A stretch of DNA of 64,000 bases from Ramlibacter monticola (GCF_016722785.1 NZ_JAEQNE010000003.1:557001-621000); one strand, 5' to 3'; positions 19,848-28,973 are shown, counted from the stretch's first letter. Numbers and translations: made by a program. The notes: generated by a model not told the origin, from the letters alone.

Positions 19848-22049
19848 TCAGCGCGCCGCCGCGGCCTTCACCTTCAGGCGCCAGGCGTGCAGCAGCGGCT
19901 CGGTGTAGCCGCTCGGCTGCTCCTTGCCCTTGAACACCAGGTCCAGCGCGGCGCGGTAGGCGGCCGAGGTGTCGAAGCGGCCGGTCATCGGCTTGTAGAG
20001 CGGGTCGCCCGCGTTCTGCCTGTCCACCACGGCGGCCATGCGCTGGAAGGTGTCGCGCACCTGCTGCTCGGTGACCACGCCGTGCAGCAGCCAGTTGCAG
20101 ATGTGCTGGCTGGAGATGCGCAGCGTCGCCCGGTCTTCCATCAGGCCCACGTTGTGGATGTCCGGCACCTTGGAGCAGCCGATGCCCTGGTCCACCCAGC
20201 GCACCACGTAGCCCAGGATGCCCTGGCAGTTGTTGTCCAGCTCCTGCTGGCGCTCCTCGGCGCTCCACTTCACCTCGGGAGCGACCGGCACGGTGAGCAG
20301 GCCGGTCAGCAGCTTTTCGCGCTCGGCCTCGTAGTTCACTTCCTCCAGCTCGCGCTGCACGGCGAACACGTCGACCATGTGGTAGTGCAGGGCGTGCAGC
20401 GTGGCCGCCGTCGGCGAGGGCACCCAGGCGGTGTTGGCGCCGGCGCGGGGGTGCACGATCTTCTGTTCCAGCATCGCGGCCATCAGGTCCGGCATGGCCC
20501 ACATGCCCTTGCCGATCTGCGCGCGGCCGCGCAGCCCGCTGGCCAGGCCCACCAGCACGTTGCTGCGCTCGTAGGACTGGATCCAGGCGCTGGACTTCAT
20601 GTCGCCCTTGCGGATCATCGGGCCGGCGTACATGGCCGTGTGCATCTCGTCGCCGGTGCGGTCGAGGAAGCCGGTGTTGATGAAGGCCACGCGCGCGGCC
20701 GCCTCGGCGATGCAGGCCTGCAGGTTGACGCTGGTGCGGCGCTCCTCGTCCATGATGCCCAGCTTCACCGTGTCGGCGGGCAGGCCCAGCACCTGCTCGA
20801 CGCGGCCGAACAGCTCGGAAGCGAAGGCCGCTTCCTTCGGGCCGTGCATCTTGGGCTTCACGATGTAGATGGAGCCGGTGCGCGAGTTGCGGATGCCGTT
20901 CGCGCCTTTCCCCTGCAGGTCGACCATGGCGATGGCGGTCGTGATCACCGCGTCCATGATCCCTTCGAAGATCTCCTGGCCCTTGTTCCAGAGGATCGCC
21001 GGGTTGGTCATGAGGTGGCCGACGTTGCGCACGAACAGGAGCGAGCGGCCGTGCAGCCGCACTTCGCCGTCGCCCAGCGGGGTGCGGTAGATGCGGTCGC
21101 TGTTCAGGCCGCGGGTGAAGGTGCGCGCGCCCTTGGTGACCTGCTCGGTCAGCGTGCCCTGCAGGATGCCCAGCCAGTTGCGGTAGCCGTGCAGCTTGTC
21201 CTCGCCGTCGACGGCCGCGATGGAGTCTTCGAGGTCGAGGATCGTGGACAGCGCGGCTTCCACCACGATGTCGGCGATGCCGGCGGGGTCGGTGGCGCCG
21301 ATGGCGTTGCTGCGATCGACCAGCACGTCGAGGTGCAGGCCGTTGTTCTTCAGCAGCACGGAGGAGGGCGCGGACGCGTCGCCCTGGTAGCCGACGAATT
21401 TCGCCGGGTCCTTCAGCCCGGTCGACTGGCCGCCCTTGAGCGTGACCACCAGCTTGCCGTCCACCACCTTGTAGCCGGTGGAGTCGACGTGCGAACCACT
21501 CGCCAGCGGCGCGGCCTGGTCCAGCACCTGGCGGGCGCGGGCGATCACCTTCTGGCCGCGCACCTCGTTGTAGCCGGGGCCCTTGTCGGCGCCGCCGCTC
21601 TCGGGGATCACGTCGGTGCCGTAGAGGGCGTCGTACAGCGAGCCCCAGCGCGCGTTGGCGGCGTTGAGCGCGTAGCGGGCGTTGAGGATGGGCACCACCA
21701 GCTGCGGGCCGGCCTGCAGGGCGAGTTCGGCGTCGACATTCGCGGTGGTCGCCTTCGCGCCCTTGGGCGGCGGCACCAGGTAGCCGATCTTCTCGAGGAA
21801 GCCGCGGTAGGCGGGCAGGTCCCGGATCGGGCCGGGGTTCTTCTTGTGCCACGCGTCCAGCTCGGACTGCAGGCGGTCGCGCTCGGCCAGCAGGGCGGCG
21901 TTCTTGGGCGACAGGTCGCGCACGAGGGCGTCGAAGCCCTGCCAGAACGTCGCGCGGTCGACGCCCACGACGGGCAGCACCTCGTCGTCGATGAAGCGCT
22001 GGAGGGCGGTATCCACCTCGAGGGAGTGGATCGTCGTGCGGCTGGTCAT
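19848..22049 (-). CDS. glcB: Malate synthase G
   Basis: 733 residues, the single-chain G isoform that condenses glyoxylate with acetyl-CoA to malate. The sequence matches along its length: [24 protein letters not shown] at the start, [42 protein letters not shown] and the active-site region [15 protein letters not shown] [22 protein letters not shown] lies about 7 bases before the start codon. It follows the haloacid dehalogenase gene by 24 bases on the same strand, suggesting that the two share a transcript. Confidence 0.97.
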   Translation of the reverse strand: MTSRTTIHSLEVDTALQRFIDDEVLPVVGVDRATFWQGFDALVRDLSPKNAALLAERDRLQSELDAWHKKNPGPIRDLPAYRGFLEKIGYLVPPPKGAKATTANVDAELALQAGPQLVVPILNARYALNAANARWGSLYDALYGTDVIPESGGADKGPGYNEVRGQKVIARARQVLDQAAPLASGSHVDSTGYKVVDGKLVVTLKGGQSTGLKDPAKFVGYQGDASAPSSVLLKNNGLHLDVLVDRSNAIGATDPAGIADIVVEAALSTILDLEDSIAAVDGEDKLHGYRNWLGILQGTLTEQVTKGARTFTRGLNSDRIYRTPLGDGEVRLHGRSLLFVRNVGHLMTNPAILWNKGQEIFEGIMDAVITTAIAMVDLQGKGANGIRNSRTGSIYIVKPKMHGPKEAAFASELFGRVEQVLGLPADTVKLGIMDEERRTSVNLQACIAEAAARVAFINTGFLDRTGDEMHTAMYAGPMIRKGDMKSSAWIQSYERSNVLVGLASGLRGRAQIGKGMWAMPDLMAAMLEQKIVHPRAGANTAWVPSPTAATLHALHYHMVDVFAVQRELEEVNYEAEREKLLTGLLTVPVAPEVKWSAEERQQELDNNCQGILGYVVRWVDQGIGCSKVPDIHNVGLMEDRATLRISSQHICNWLLHGVVTEQQVRDTFQRMAAVVDRQNAGDPLYKPMTGRFDTSAAYRAALDLVFKGKEQPSGYTEPLLHAWRLKVKAAAAR

Positions 22050-22073
22050 GTTCTCTTCTCCTGAAATTGCCGT

Positions 22074-22754
22074 TTACTCGAAAAATGAAAGGACGTCGTC
22101 GAGGGTGCTGCCGGTGCGCGTGGGCTGCGTGCCCAGTTCCTCGAAGGGCAGGCGGTAGCGGTTGACCCACAAGGTGCGGTAGCCGAACCAGGTCGCGCCC
22201 AGCGCGTCCCAGGCGTTGCAGCTGACGAACAGGATCTGGCTGGCGGGCCGCTTCAACGCCTGCACGCCGAGGCGGTAGGCCTCGGGATGCGTCTTGTACT
22301 TGCGCACGGTGTCGACGCTGATCACGTGATCCAGCAGCCCCTCGAGGCCGGCGCTGCGCACGGCGACGCCCAGCATCTGCGGGTCCCCGTTGCTCAGGAT
22401 GCCGGTGGGGATGCCGCGCGTCCGCAGCACCTGCAGCACCTCGCGGTTCTCCGGGAAGGCGGAGAGGTGCCGGTATTCGTTCATCAGGTGCTGCTCGTGC
22501 TCCGCCGTGAGCGCGAGGCCCAGCCGCTTGCACGCGTAGCGCAGGGAAGCGCGGGTCAGCTCCCAGAAGGGCTGGTAGTGCGCGCCTTCGCTGCTGGTGG
22601 TGACCAGGCGCGTGTACTCGATCTGCTTGTCGCGCCAGAGGACCGACAGCGCCTGCCCCTGCCCGGGGAAGAGCTGTTCCGCGAGCAGGCCCACGCTGTA
22701 GACGTCGAAGAGCGTGCCGTAGGCATCGAACAGCACCGCCTTGGGATGATCCAT
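22074..22754 (-). CDS. Haloacid dehalogenase, type II (HAD superfamily)
   Basis: 226 residues. HAD motif I is FDAYGTLFDV with the nucleophile Asp10. LSNGDPQML is the motif II region and RKYKTHPEAYRLG brings the motif III lysine. FVSCNAWDALGATWFGYRTLWVNR is the L-2-haloacid dehalogenase version of motif IV. It would hydrolyse short 2-haloacids to hydroxy acids such as glycolate. Glycolate is one oxidation step from glyoxylate, the substrate of the malate synthase encoded immediately downstream, so the pairing is metabolically sensible. The true substrate is not proven. Confidence 0.88.
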   Translation of the reverse strand: MDHPKAVLFDAYGTLFDVYSVGLLAEQLFPGQGQALSVLWRDKQIEYTRLVTTSSEGAHYQPFWELTRASLRYACKRLGLALTAEHEQHLMNEYRHLSAFPENREVLQVLRTRGIPTGILSNGDPQMLGVAVRSAGLEGLLDHVISVDTVRKYKTHPEAYRLGVQALKRPASQILFVSCNAWDALGATWFGYRTLWVNRYRLPFEELGTQPTRTGSTLDDVLSFFE

Positions 22755-22825
22755 GGCGGTACTGTATTACGAACTCCAGATCGCATTAATGACCGTGGAG
22801 TCGATGAATCAGTGACTCAAATAAT

Positions 22826-22866
22826 CGTAATGCGGTGCAGCAAGCGAAAAATCGTTCCGCATTACG
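22826..22866. promoter_or_regulatory. Perfect 10-bp inverted repeat with extra half-sites
   Basis: CGTAATGCGG (22826-22835) and CCGCATTACG (22857-22866) are exact complements 21 bases apart, in an AT-richer gap between the amidohydrolase and dehalogenase genes. Related partial sites TATTACGA (near 22763) and CGCATTAATG (near 22783) lie closer to the dehalogenase start. This looks like a multi-site operator upstream of the dehalogenase-malate synthase genes, though it could also help end the amidohydrolase transcript. Confidence 0.5.
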
Positions 22867-22890
22867 GAAAATCGAGTGGCGCTACACCGC

Positions 22891-23871
22891 TCAGAAGCCG
22901 AACACCCTCTGCGCGTTGGCCGACCGGATGGCCCGCATCTGCGCCTCCGGCAGCGCCGCCGTATTGGCGAACGAGCCCTTCGTGTCGTGCACCCAGTGCG
23001 GCCAGTCGGTGCCGAACATCACGTGCTCGTGGCCCACGACGCTGATCAGGTACTGCAGCGGGCGCAGGTCGTAGGTGATGCTGTCGTAGTAGATGTGGCG
23101 CAGGTAGTCGGTGGGCTTGCGCTTCATCTGCCGGCGCGACGGCAGCTCGACCTCGTCGCCCTTCTCGAACCGGCCCACGAGATACGGCAGCGTGCCGCCG
23201 CCGTGCGAGGCGATGATCTTCAGGTCCGGGTACTGGTCGAAGAAGCCCTCGAAGATCATGCGCGTGATCGCGAGCGTGGTGTCGAACATGAAGCCGACCG
23301 ACCAGGAGAGGTCGAACTTGCTCATGTCCATCAGGTCGACGCCGGGCGGGTCCGTCGGGTGCACCAGCACCGGCAGCTTGCGCTGGTCGATCGCCCGCCA
23401 GATGGGCGCGAACATCGGGTCGGTGAGGCTCTTGCCGGCGACGTTGGCCAGCACCATCACGCCGACCGCCCCCTTGGCGCAGGCGCGCTCCAGTTCCTCC
23501 ACGGCGCGCTGCGGGTACTCCCAGGGCAGCGACGCGAACCAGCGGATGCGGTCCGGGTAGCGCGACTGCGCCTCGGCCACGTTGTCGTTGGCTTCGCGCG
23601 CGGCCAGCACGCTGATCTCCTCGCCGCCCCAGTACACGTTGGGGCAGGTCAGCGAGACCACCGAGACGTCGATCTTCGCCTGGTTCATGTGCTCGATACG
23701 CAGCTCCCAGTCGAAGTGGCCCTTCTGCGGGATCACCACCGGGGTGTTGCCGCGGAACACCTCGCGCTGGCCGTCGGGGCGCACCTGCACGTTGTAGATG
23801 CCGCTCTTTTCCTGCAGCAGTTGCAGCCACTTGTGCGTGAACATGTGGGTATGGACGTCGATGACGGTCAT
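22891..23871 (-). CDS. Amidohydrolase, ACMSD-like metal-dependent decarboxylase/hydrolase
   Basis: 326 residues of the amidohydrolase_2 family. It has the N-terminal metal motif DVHTHMF, a middle VLVHPTDPPG, SHGGGTLPYLVGRF, and a C-terminal MFGTDWPHWV with the catalytic aspartate. These match aminocarboxymuconate-semialdehyde decarboxylase and related gamma-resorcylate decarboxylases. The ATG at 23871 has AAGGAG 10 bases upstream; longer in-frame openings are not supported. It is transcribed away from a Bug-type binding protein across a 127-base gap, suggesting a shared aromatic or heterocyclic acid substrate. The exact reaction is not known. Confidence 0.85.
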   Translation of the reverse strand: MTVIDVHTHMFTHKWLQLLQEKSGIYNVQVRPDGQREVFRGNTPVVIPQKGHFDWELRIEHMNQAKIDVSVVSLTCPNVYWGGEEISVLAAREANDNVAEAQSRYPDRIRWFASLPWEYPQRAVEELERACAKGAVGVMVLANVAGKSLTDPMFAPIWRAIDQRKLPVLVHPTDPPGVDLMDMSKFDLSWSVGFMFDTTLAITRMIFEGFFDQYPDLKIIASHGGGTLPYLVGRFEKGDEVELPSRRQMKRKPTDYLRHIYYDSITYDLRPLQYLISVVGHEHVMFGTDWPHWVHDTKGSFANTAALPEAQMRAIRSANAQRVFGF

Positions 23872-23956
23872 CGCGGGCTTCTCCTTGCCTGGGGGATGGG
23901 GGTGGGGCGCCGCTCCGGGTGCGACCGGATGGGCAGCGGGACGCAGATGCTTTACG

Positions 23957-23970
23957 TTTAATATATTAAA
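23957..23970. promoter_or_regulatory. 14-bp AT-only palindrome in divergent promoter
   Basis: TTTAATATATTAAA is a perfect 14-bp palindrome in an otherwise GC-rich sequence. It lies in the gap between the divergent amidohydrolase and Bug-protein genes, 29 bases before the latter's ATG. It could be a regulator site or the overlapping -10 region of both promoters. Confidence 0.5.
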
Positions 23971-23998
23971 TGATTCGCACCCGCTGGAGACTCTTCCC

Positions 23999-24967
23999 AT
24001 GAAACGCCGCCATTTCGCCGCGCTCGCGGCCGCCACCCTCGCCGTCGCCTCGCTCGCCGCGCCCGCGGCCTTCGCGCAGGAACGCACGACGCGCATCTGG
24101 GTCGGCTTCCCGCCCGGCGGCTCGGCCGACGTGATCGCGCGCCTGCTCGCCGACAAGCTGCGCGTGTCGCTGAACCAGAACGTGATCGTCGAGAACAAGC
24201 CGGGCGCCGCCGGCCGCGTGGTGCTGGGCGAACTCAAGCGCGCCGCGCCGGACGGCCAGACGCTGGTGCTGTCGCCGAGCGGCGCGCTGGTGATCGCGCC
24301 CCACCTGTACAGCAACCTGCCCTACGACCCGATCAAGGACTTCACGCCGGTGTCGCGCCTGGTCACCTTCGATTTCGCGGTGACCACCGGTCCCGGCGCG
24401 CCGCAGGGCGACCTGAAGTCGGTGCTGGCGTGGATGAAGGCCAATCCGGCCAAGGCGAGCTACGGCACCTCGGGCGCGGGCACGGTGCCGCACTTCGCCG
24501 GCCTGCTGCTGTCGCAGGTGGCCGGCGTGCCGATCACGCACATCGCCTACCGCGGCGGCGCGCCCGCGGCGCAGGACCTGATCGGCGGCCAGATCCCGTT
24601 GATGGTGGACACCGCCTCCGAAACCATCGAGCACCACAAGGCCGGCAAGGTGCGGATCCTCGCGGTGACGGGCGAGCAGCGCAACCGCGCGCTGCCCGAC
24701 GTGCCGACGCTCAAGGAGATCGGCATCAACACCTCCGCCGATGCCTTCTTTGGCCTCTACGCCCCCGCCGGGACGCCGGTGGAGGCGGTGAACCGCATCG
24801 ACCGCGCGGTGGCCGAGGCGCTGAAGGACCCCGTGATCCAGGAGAAGATCTACGGCTTCGGCCTGGTGCCGAACCACGCGCCGGCCGCGGAACTCGCGGC
24901 GATGCAGGCCGCGCACCTGAAGCGCTGGGAGGGGCCGATCAAGGCCTCGGGCTACAAGGCCGAATAA
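23999..24967 (+). CDS. Bug/TctC-family tripartite tricarboxylate transporter substrate-binding protein
   Basis: 322 residues. It starts with a signal peptide (KRRHFAALAAATLAVASLA, cut near AFAQE). Then come RIWVGFPPGGSADVIARLLADKL and NVIVENKPGAAG, the two hallmark motifs of Bug proteins, which bind carboxylates in the periplasm. No TctA/TctB membrane genes are nearby, which is common because Bug genes are heavily expanded in Burkholderiales. It is divergent from the ACMSD-like gene and convergent with the IclR gene (6-base gap), so the ligand may be the substrate of that amidohydrolase. Confidence 0.95.
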   Translation: MKRRHFAALAAATLAVASLAAPAAFAQERTTRIWVGFPPGGSADVIARLLADKLRVSLNQNVIVENKPGAAGRVVLGELKRAAPDGQTLVLSPSGALVIAPHLYSNLPYDPIKDFTPVSRLVTFDFAVTTGPGAPQGDLKSVLAWMKANPAKASYGTSGAGTVPHFAGLLLSQVAGVPITHIAYRGGAPAAQDLIGGQIPLMVDTASETIEHHKAGKVRILAVTGEQRNRALPDVPTLKEIGINTSADAFFGLYAPAGTPVEAVNRIDRAVAEALKDPVIQEKIYGFGLVPNHAPAAELAAMQAAHLKRWEGPIKASGYKAE

Positions 24968-24973
24968 GGCGGC

Positions 24974-25711
24974 TCACACTTTCCCGCTCAGGCTGCGCGC
25001 AGCCTCCAGCACCGCCTTGGCCAGCCGCTGGTCGTAGCGGTGCGCCGGCATGGTCAGCGTGACCGCGCCGGCGAGGCTGCCGTCCGCCCGGAAGACCGGC
25101 GCGGAGATGCCCCCCACCTCCGCGAGGCGGTCGCCCACCGCGGCATGGAAGCCGCGCTCGCGGATCTGCGCGTAGAGGCGGCGGTCGCGGGTGCTCGCGT
25201 CGTGCTGGCGCGCCGCGTCGAAGGCCATGAGCACGCGGCCGCCGGTGCCGCGGTCCGCCGGCAGCACGTCGCCGGCCCGGATGTGGTCGCGCACGGGGTG
25301 CGGCGAGTCGACCCGGAACAGGCACAGCCGCGCCAGCGAGGGCCCCTGGCCCTGCAGCACGTGGTAGGCCGCGCTCTCGCCGGTGGCCTGCACCAGCTTC
25401 TTCAGCACCGGCAGCACCACCCGGTCCAGGGAAAAGGACGCGGCATAGATGCCGTGCAGCCGCGCCACCTCCGCGCCCAGGCCGTAGCGGCCGTCTTCCA
25501 GCTTCTGCACCATGCCGGCGTGCTCCAGCGAGGCCAGCAGGCGCAGGGCGGTGCTCTTGTAGAGATCCGTGCGCGCGGCCAGCTCCGCCAGCGAGAGTGC
25601 GGTGTCGCCCGAGCGGAAGGCCGCGAGCAGCGTCAGGGCGCGGTCGACGGCGGCGGCGCCGCCGGGAGCGGAAGCCGGTTCGATCGCAGGGGCGGAGGAG
25701 TCTCGGGGCAT
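24974..25711 (-). CDS. IclR-family transcriptional regulator
   Basis: 245 residues. An N-terminal winged helix (AVDRALTLLAAFRSGDTALSLAELAARTDLYKSTALRLLASLEHAGMVQ) is followed by an IclR effector domain (GGRVLMAFDAA, ISAPVFRADGSLAGAVTL). The start at 25711 gives the expected short leader before the DNA-binding domain. The gene is divergent from the HMG-CoA lyase gene, and a perfect 9-bp inverted repeat lies in the gap, so it probably controls that operon and itself. The effector is unknown. Confidence 0.93.
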   Translation of the reverse strand: MPRDSSAPAIEPASAPGGAAAVDRALTLLAAFRSGDTALSLAELAARTDLYKSTALRLLASLEHAGMVQKLEDGRYGLGAEVARLHGIYAASFSLDRVVLPVLKKLVQATGESAAYHVLQGQGPSLARLCLFRVDSPHPVRDHIRAGDVLPADRGTGGRVLMAFDAARQHDASTRDRRLYAQIRERGFHAAVGDRLAEVGGISAPVFRADGSLAGAVTLTMPAHRYDQRLAKAVLEAARSLSGKV

Positions 25712-25757
25712 GGGTTGACAGCGGCCCGGGGCCGGGCGAGGATGTTCAGGAAGAGAA

Positions 25758-25782
25758 CGCCGTTCTATGGTACAGAACGGCG
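25758..25782. promoter_or_regulatory. Candidate IclR operator, 9-bp perfect inverted repeat
   Basis: CGCCGTTCT and AGAACGGCG are exact complements separated by ATGGTAC. They sit 47 bases from the IclR start and 38 bases from the HMG-CoA lyase start. A weaker GTTC/GAAC pair (25744-25758) abuts it. Position and symmetry fit a binding site for the divergently encoded IclR protein. The ATG in the spacer could be mistaken for a start codon of the lyase gene. Confidence 0.65.
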
Positions 25783-25820
25783 ACCCGGCCGGCAAGCCGC
25801 CGGCGACCCCCTGGATTTCC

Positions 25821-26750
25821 ATGACCCCCGATGTCCTGATCAGCGAAGTGGGCCCGCGCGACGGCCTGCAATCCGTGGCCGCCACCATGTCCACCGAACA
25901 CAAGAAGCGCTGGCTCACGGCCCTGCATGCGGCCGGCTTGCGCGAGATCGAAGTCGCTTCCTTCGTGCCCGCGAAGCTGCTGCCGCAGATGGCCGATGCG
26001 GCCGAAGTGGTGGCCTTCGCCCGCACGCTCCCGGGCCTCACCGTGATGGCACTGGTGCCGAACGTGCGCGGCGCCGAGGCCGCGCTGGAGGCGGGCGCGC
26101 ACAAGCTCACGATCCCGCTGTCGGCGAGCGCGGCGCACTCGCTCGCGAATGTGCGCAAGACGCGCGAGGAGATGGTGGAGGAGGTGCGCCGCATCGTCGA
26201 ACTGCGCGACGCGACCGCGCCTGGCGTGCAGGTGGAGGCCAACATCTCCACGGCCTTCGGCTGCACGCTGCAGGGCGAGGTCGCGGAGGACGACGTGCTG
26301 CGGCTCGCGGCCGCCGCCATCGAAGCGGGCGCCGACGAATCCGGCCTGTCGGACACCACCGGCATGGCCAACCCGGCGCAGGTGCGGCGCCTCTTCCGGC
26401 GCATGTTCGCCGAGGTCGGCGACCGGACCGGCGCCGCCCACCTGCACAACACCCGCGGCCTCGGCCTGGCCAACTGCCTCGCGGCCCACGACGTCGGCGT
26501 GCGCACCTTCGACAGCTCGCTCGGCGGCCTGGGCGGCTGCCCCTACGCGCCCGGCGCCTCCGGCAACGTGGTGACGGAGGACCTGGTCTTCATGTTCGAG
26601 GCCATGGGCGTGCGCACCGGCGTGAACCTGGAGAAGCTGATCGCGGCGCGTACTCCGTTGGCCGAGGGCCTGCCGGGCGAGCCGCTCTACGGCATGACCC
26701 CGGAAGCGGGCCTGCCCAAGGGCTTCGCGCGGGAGGTGGCGCATGGCTGA
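25821..26750 (+). CDS. mvaB: Hydroxymethylglutaryl-CoA lyase-type enzyme
   Basis: 309 residues of the HMGL-like TIM-barrel family. EVGPRDGLQS holds the catalytic start motif, AHLHNTRGLGLAN the metal histidines, and GGLGGCPYAPGASGN the signature cysteine loop. HMG-CoA lyase splits HMG-CoA into acetyl-CoA and acetoacetate. The ATG at 25821 is chosen because the earlier in-frame ATG (25767) falls inside the operator-like repeat. The next gene, a CoA-transferase, overlaps its end by 8 bases. Together they suggest activation of an organic acid to its CoA ester and cleavage; the substrate could be a relative such as citramalyl- or methylated HMG-CoA. Confidence 0.88.
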   Translation: MTPDVLISEVGPRDGLQSVAATMSTEHKKRWLTALHAAGLREIEVASFVPAKLLPQMADAAEVVAFARTLPGLTVMALVPNVRGAEAALEAGAHKLTIPLSASAAHSLANVRKTREEMVEEVRRIVELRDATAPGVQVEANISTAFGCTLQGEVAEDDVLRLAAAAIEAGADESGLSDTTGMANPAQVRRLFRRMFAEVGDRTGAAHLHNTRGLGLANCLAAHDVGVRTFDSSLGGLGGCPYAPGASGNVVTEDLVFMFEAMGVRTGVNLEKLIAARTPLAEGLPGEPLYGMTPEAGLPKGFAREVAHG

Positions 26751-27927
26751 AACCACGCTGCCTTATGAAGGCATCCGCGTCGTCGAATTCACCCACATGG
26801 TGATGGGGCCCACCTGCGGCATGGTGCTGGCCGACCTCGGCGCCGAAGTGATCAAGGTGGAGCCGCCGCAGGGCGACAACACGCGCCGGCTGCTCGGCTC
26901 CGGCGCCGGCTTCTATCCGCTGTTCAACCGCAACAAGAAGAGCATCGCGCTGGACCTGCAGACGCCGGAGGGCAGGGAGGCGGCGCTGAAACTCATCGCC
27001 ACCGCCGACATCGTCAGCGAGAACTTCAAGCCCGGCACCATGAGAAAGCTGGGGTTCGACTACCAGACCCTGTCGAAGCTGAACCCGCGCCTCATCTGCG
27101 TCAGCCACAAGGGCTTCCTGCCCGGCCCCTACGACCACCGCACGGCGCTCGACGAAGTGGTGCAGATGATGGGCGGCCTCGCCTACATGACCGGCCGCCC
27201 GGGCGATCCGCTGCGCGCCGGCACCAGCGTCAACGACATCATGGGCGGCATGTTCGGCGCCATCGGCGCGATGGCGGCCCTGGCCCAGCGCGAGAAGACC
27301 GGCCGCGGCCAGGAGGTGCAGAGCGCGCTGTTCGAGAACAACGTGTTCCTGGTGGCGCAGCACATGATGCAGTTCGCCGTCACGGGCAAGCCGGCGGCGC
27401 CGATGCCCTCGCGCATCTCGGCCTGGGCGGTGTACGACGTGTTCACCGTGCGCGACGGCGACCAGATCTTCTTGGCCGCCGTCAGCGACACCCAGTGGAA
27501 GATCTTCTGCGAGGCCTTCGGCTACGCCGACCTGTACGCCGACGAACGCCTGAAGACCAACAACGACCGCGTGCGCGCCCGCGAGTGGCTGATCCCGACG
27601 CTGCGCGAGCGGCTGGCCAGCCACAGCGCCGCCGAACTGAGCGCGATCTTCGAGCGCAGCGGGCTGCCCTTCGCGCCCATCACGAAGCCGCAGGACCTGT
27701 TCGAAGATCCGCACCTCCGTGCCACCGGCGGGCTTGCCCCGCTGGAACTGCCCGACGGCCGCCAGACCCGCGTGCCCCTGCTGCCCTTCACGGTGGACGG
27801 CCACCGCCCCGGGCTGCGCCTGCAGCCGCCGAAGTTCAACGAGCACGGCCCCGCGCTGCTGCGCGAGCTGGGCTACGGCGAGGAGGAGATCGCGCGATTG
27901 ACCCCCCAGGCCACCGGGAACGATTGA
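26743..27927 (+). CDS. CaiB/BaiF-family CoA-transferase
   Basis: 394 residues of the class III CoA-transferase family. It opens with the typical GIRVVEFTHMVMGPTCGMVLADLGAEVIKVEPP. NRNKKSIALDLQTPEGREAA, SENFKPGTMRKLG and the catalytic-aspartate region RTALDEVVQMMGG also fit. It overlaps the lyase gene by 8 bases, so translation is coupled. It would move CoA between an acyl-CoA donor and a carboxylic acid. The adjacent lyase suggests that the acceptor is a hydroxy-dicarboxylic acid, but this is inference. Confidence 0.93.
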   Translation: MAETTLPYEGIRVVEFTHMVMGPTCGMVLADLGAEVIKVEPPQGDNTRRLLGSGAGFYPLFNRNKKSIALDLQTPEGREAALKLIATADIVSENFKPGTMRKLGFDYQTLSKLNPRLICVSHKGFLPGPYDHRTALDEVVQMMGGLAYMTGRPGDPLRAGTSVNDIMGGMFGAIGAMAALAQREKTGRGQEVQSALFENNVFLVAQHMMQFAVTGKPAAPMPSRISAWAVYDVFTVRDGDQIFLAAVSDTQWKIFCEAFGYADLYADERLKTNNDRVRAREWLIPTLRERLASHSAAELSAIFERSGLPFAPITKPQDLFEDPHLRATGGLAPLELPDGRQTRVPLLPFTVDGHRPGLRLQPPKFNEHGPALLRELGYGEEEIARLTPQATGND

Positions 27928-28040
27928 ATTCAATTTCCTCGCCGCTGCCCTCGCCACGGCGAAGGAAGCGCGCGAGTTTCGGGGTAATCCGCCGAATCCG
28001 AGCGCTGATTCGTGACCGGCGCGGCCATAATCCGCGCTGC

Positions 28041-28973
28041 ATGGACAAGCTCAAGCAGCTCGAATCCTTCGTGTCCGTGGCCACGCGCGGCAGCCTGACG
28101 GCCGCGGCCCGGGCCGAAGGCGTGGCGCCAGCCATCATGGGCCGGCGCCTCGATGCGCTGGAAGAGCGGCTGGGCGTCAAGCTGCTGGTGCGCACCACGC
28201 GCCGCATCACGCTGACGCACGAAGGCAGCGCCTTCCTGGAGGACTGCCAGCGCCTGCTGGCCGACATCGCCAACGCGGAGGCGAGCGTCAGCGCCGGCGG
28301 CGTCAAGGCGAGCGGGCACCTGCGCGTCACCGCGCCGGCGGGCTTCGGCCGCCGCCATGTCGCCCCGCTGGTGCCCCGCTTCCGCGAACTGCATACCGAC
28401 GTGACCGTGTCGCTGAACCTGAGCGACCGCGTGGTGGACGTGGCCGGCGAGGGCTTCGACTGCGCGGTGCGGGTGGGCGACTTCCCGGACTCTTCGCTGG
28501 TGGGGGTGCGCCTTGCCGACAACCGGCGCCTTTGCGTCGCCACGCCGGCCTACCTGCGCCGGCATGGCACCCCCGAGCATCCCAGCGACCTGGCGCGCTT
28601 CGATTGCCTGACGCTCTCCAGCGATGCCTCGCAGACGCGCGGCTGGGCCTTCATGGTGCCGGGGCGCAACGGCGAGGGCGAGATCCTGCACATCAAGCCC
28701 CTCGGCCCCCTCGACTGCTCCGACGGCCAGGTGCTGCACGACTGGTGCCTGCAGGGCTTCGGCATCGCCTGGCGCAGCACCTGGGAGGTGGAGCAGGAGA
28801 TCGCGGAAGGGCGCCTGGCCGAGGTGCTCGCCCCGTTCGCCGCGCCGCCCAACGGGATCTACGCCGTCTTCCCGCAGCGCAAGCACCTGCCCCTGCGGGT
28901 GCGGCTGTGGATCGATTTCCTCAAGCACCACTACGCCCAGCCGCGCTTCTGGATGGCGGGCGCCACCTCATGA
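28041..28973 (+). CDS. LysR-family transcriptional regulator
   Basis: 310 residues. The N-terminal helix-turn-helix is LKQLESFVSVATRGSLTAAARAEGVAPAIMGRRLDALEERLGVKLLVRTTRRITLT, followed by a periplasmic-binding-protein-like effector domain beginning GHLRVTAPAGFGRRHVAPLV. The ATG at 28041 gives the standard MDKLKQL opening. It lies 113 bases after the CoA-transferase gene on the same strand and overlaps the DUF2214 gene by four bases (ATGA). Unlike most LysR genes it is not divergent from a neighbour, so its target is unclear. Confidence 0.93.
   Translation: MDKLKQLESFVSVATRGSLTAAARAEGVAPAIMGRRLDALEERLGVKLLVRTTRRITLTHEGSAFLEDCQRLLADIANAEASVSAGGVKASGHLRVTAPAGFGRRHVAPLVPRFRELHTDVTVSLNLSDRVVDVAGEGFDCAVRVGDFPDSSLVGVRLADNRRLCVATPAYLRRHGTPEHPSDLARFDCLTLSSDASQTRGWAFMVPGRNGEGEILHIKPLGPLDCSDGQVLHDWCLQGFGIAWRSTWEVEQEIAEGRLAEVLAPFAAPPNGIYAVFPQRKHLPLRVRLWIDFLKHHYAQPRFWMAGATS

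Noticed and set aside
25767..25820. Earlier ATG for the HMG-CoA lyase gene
   Set aside because: It lies inside the operator-like repeat, and the added residues are not family-like.
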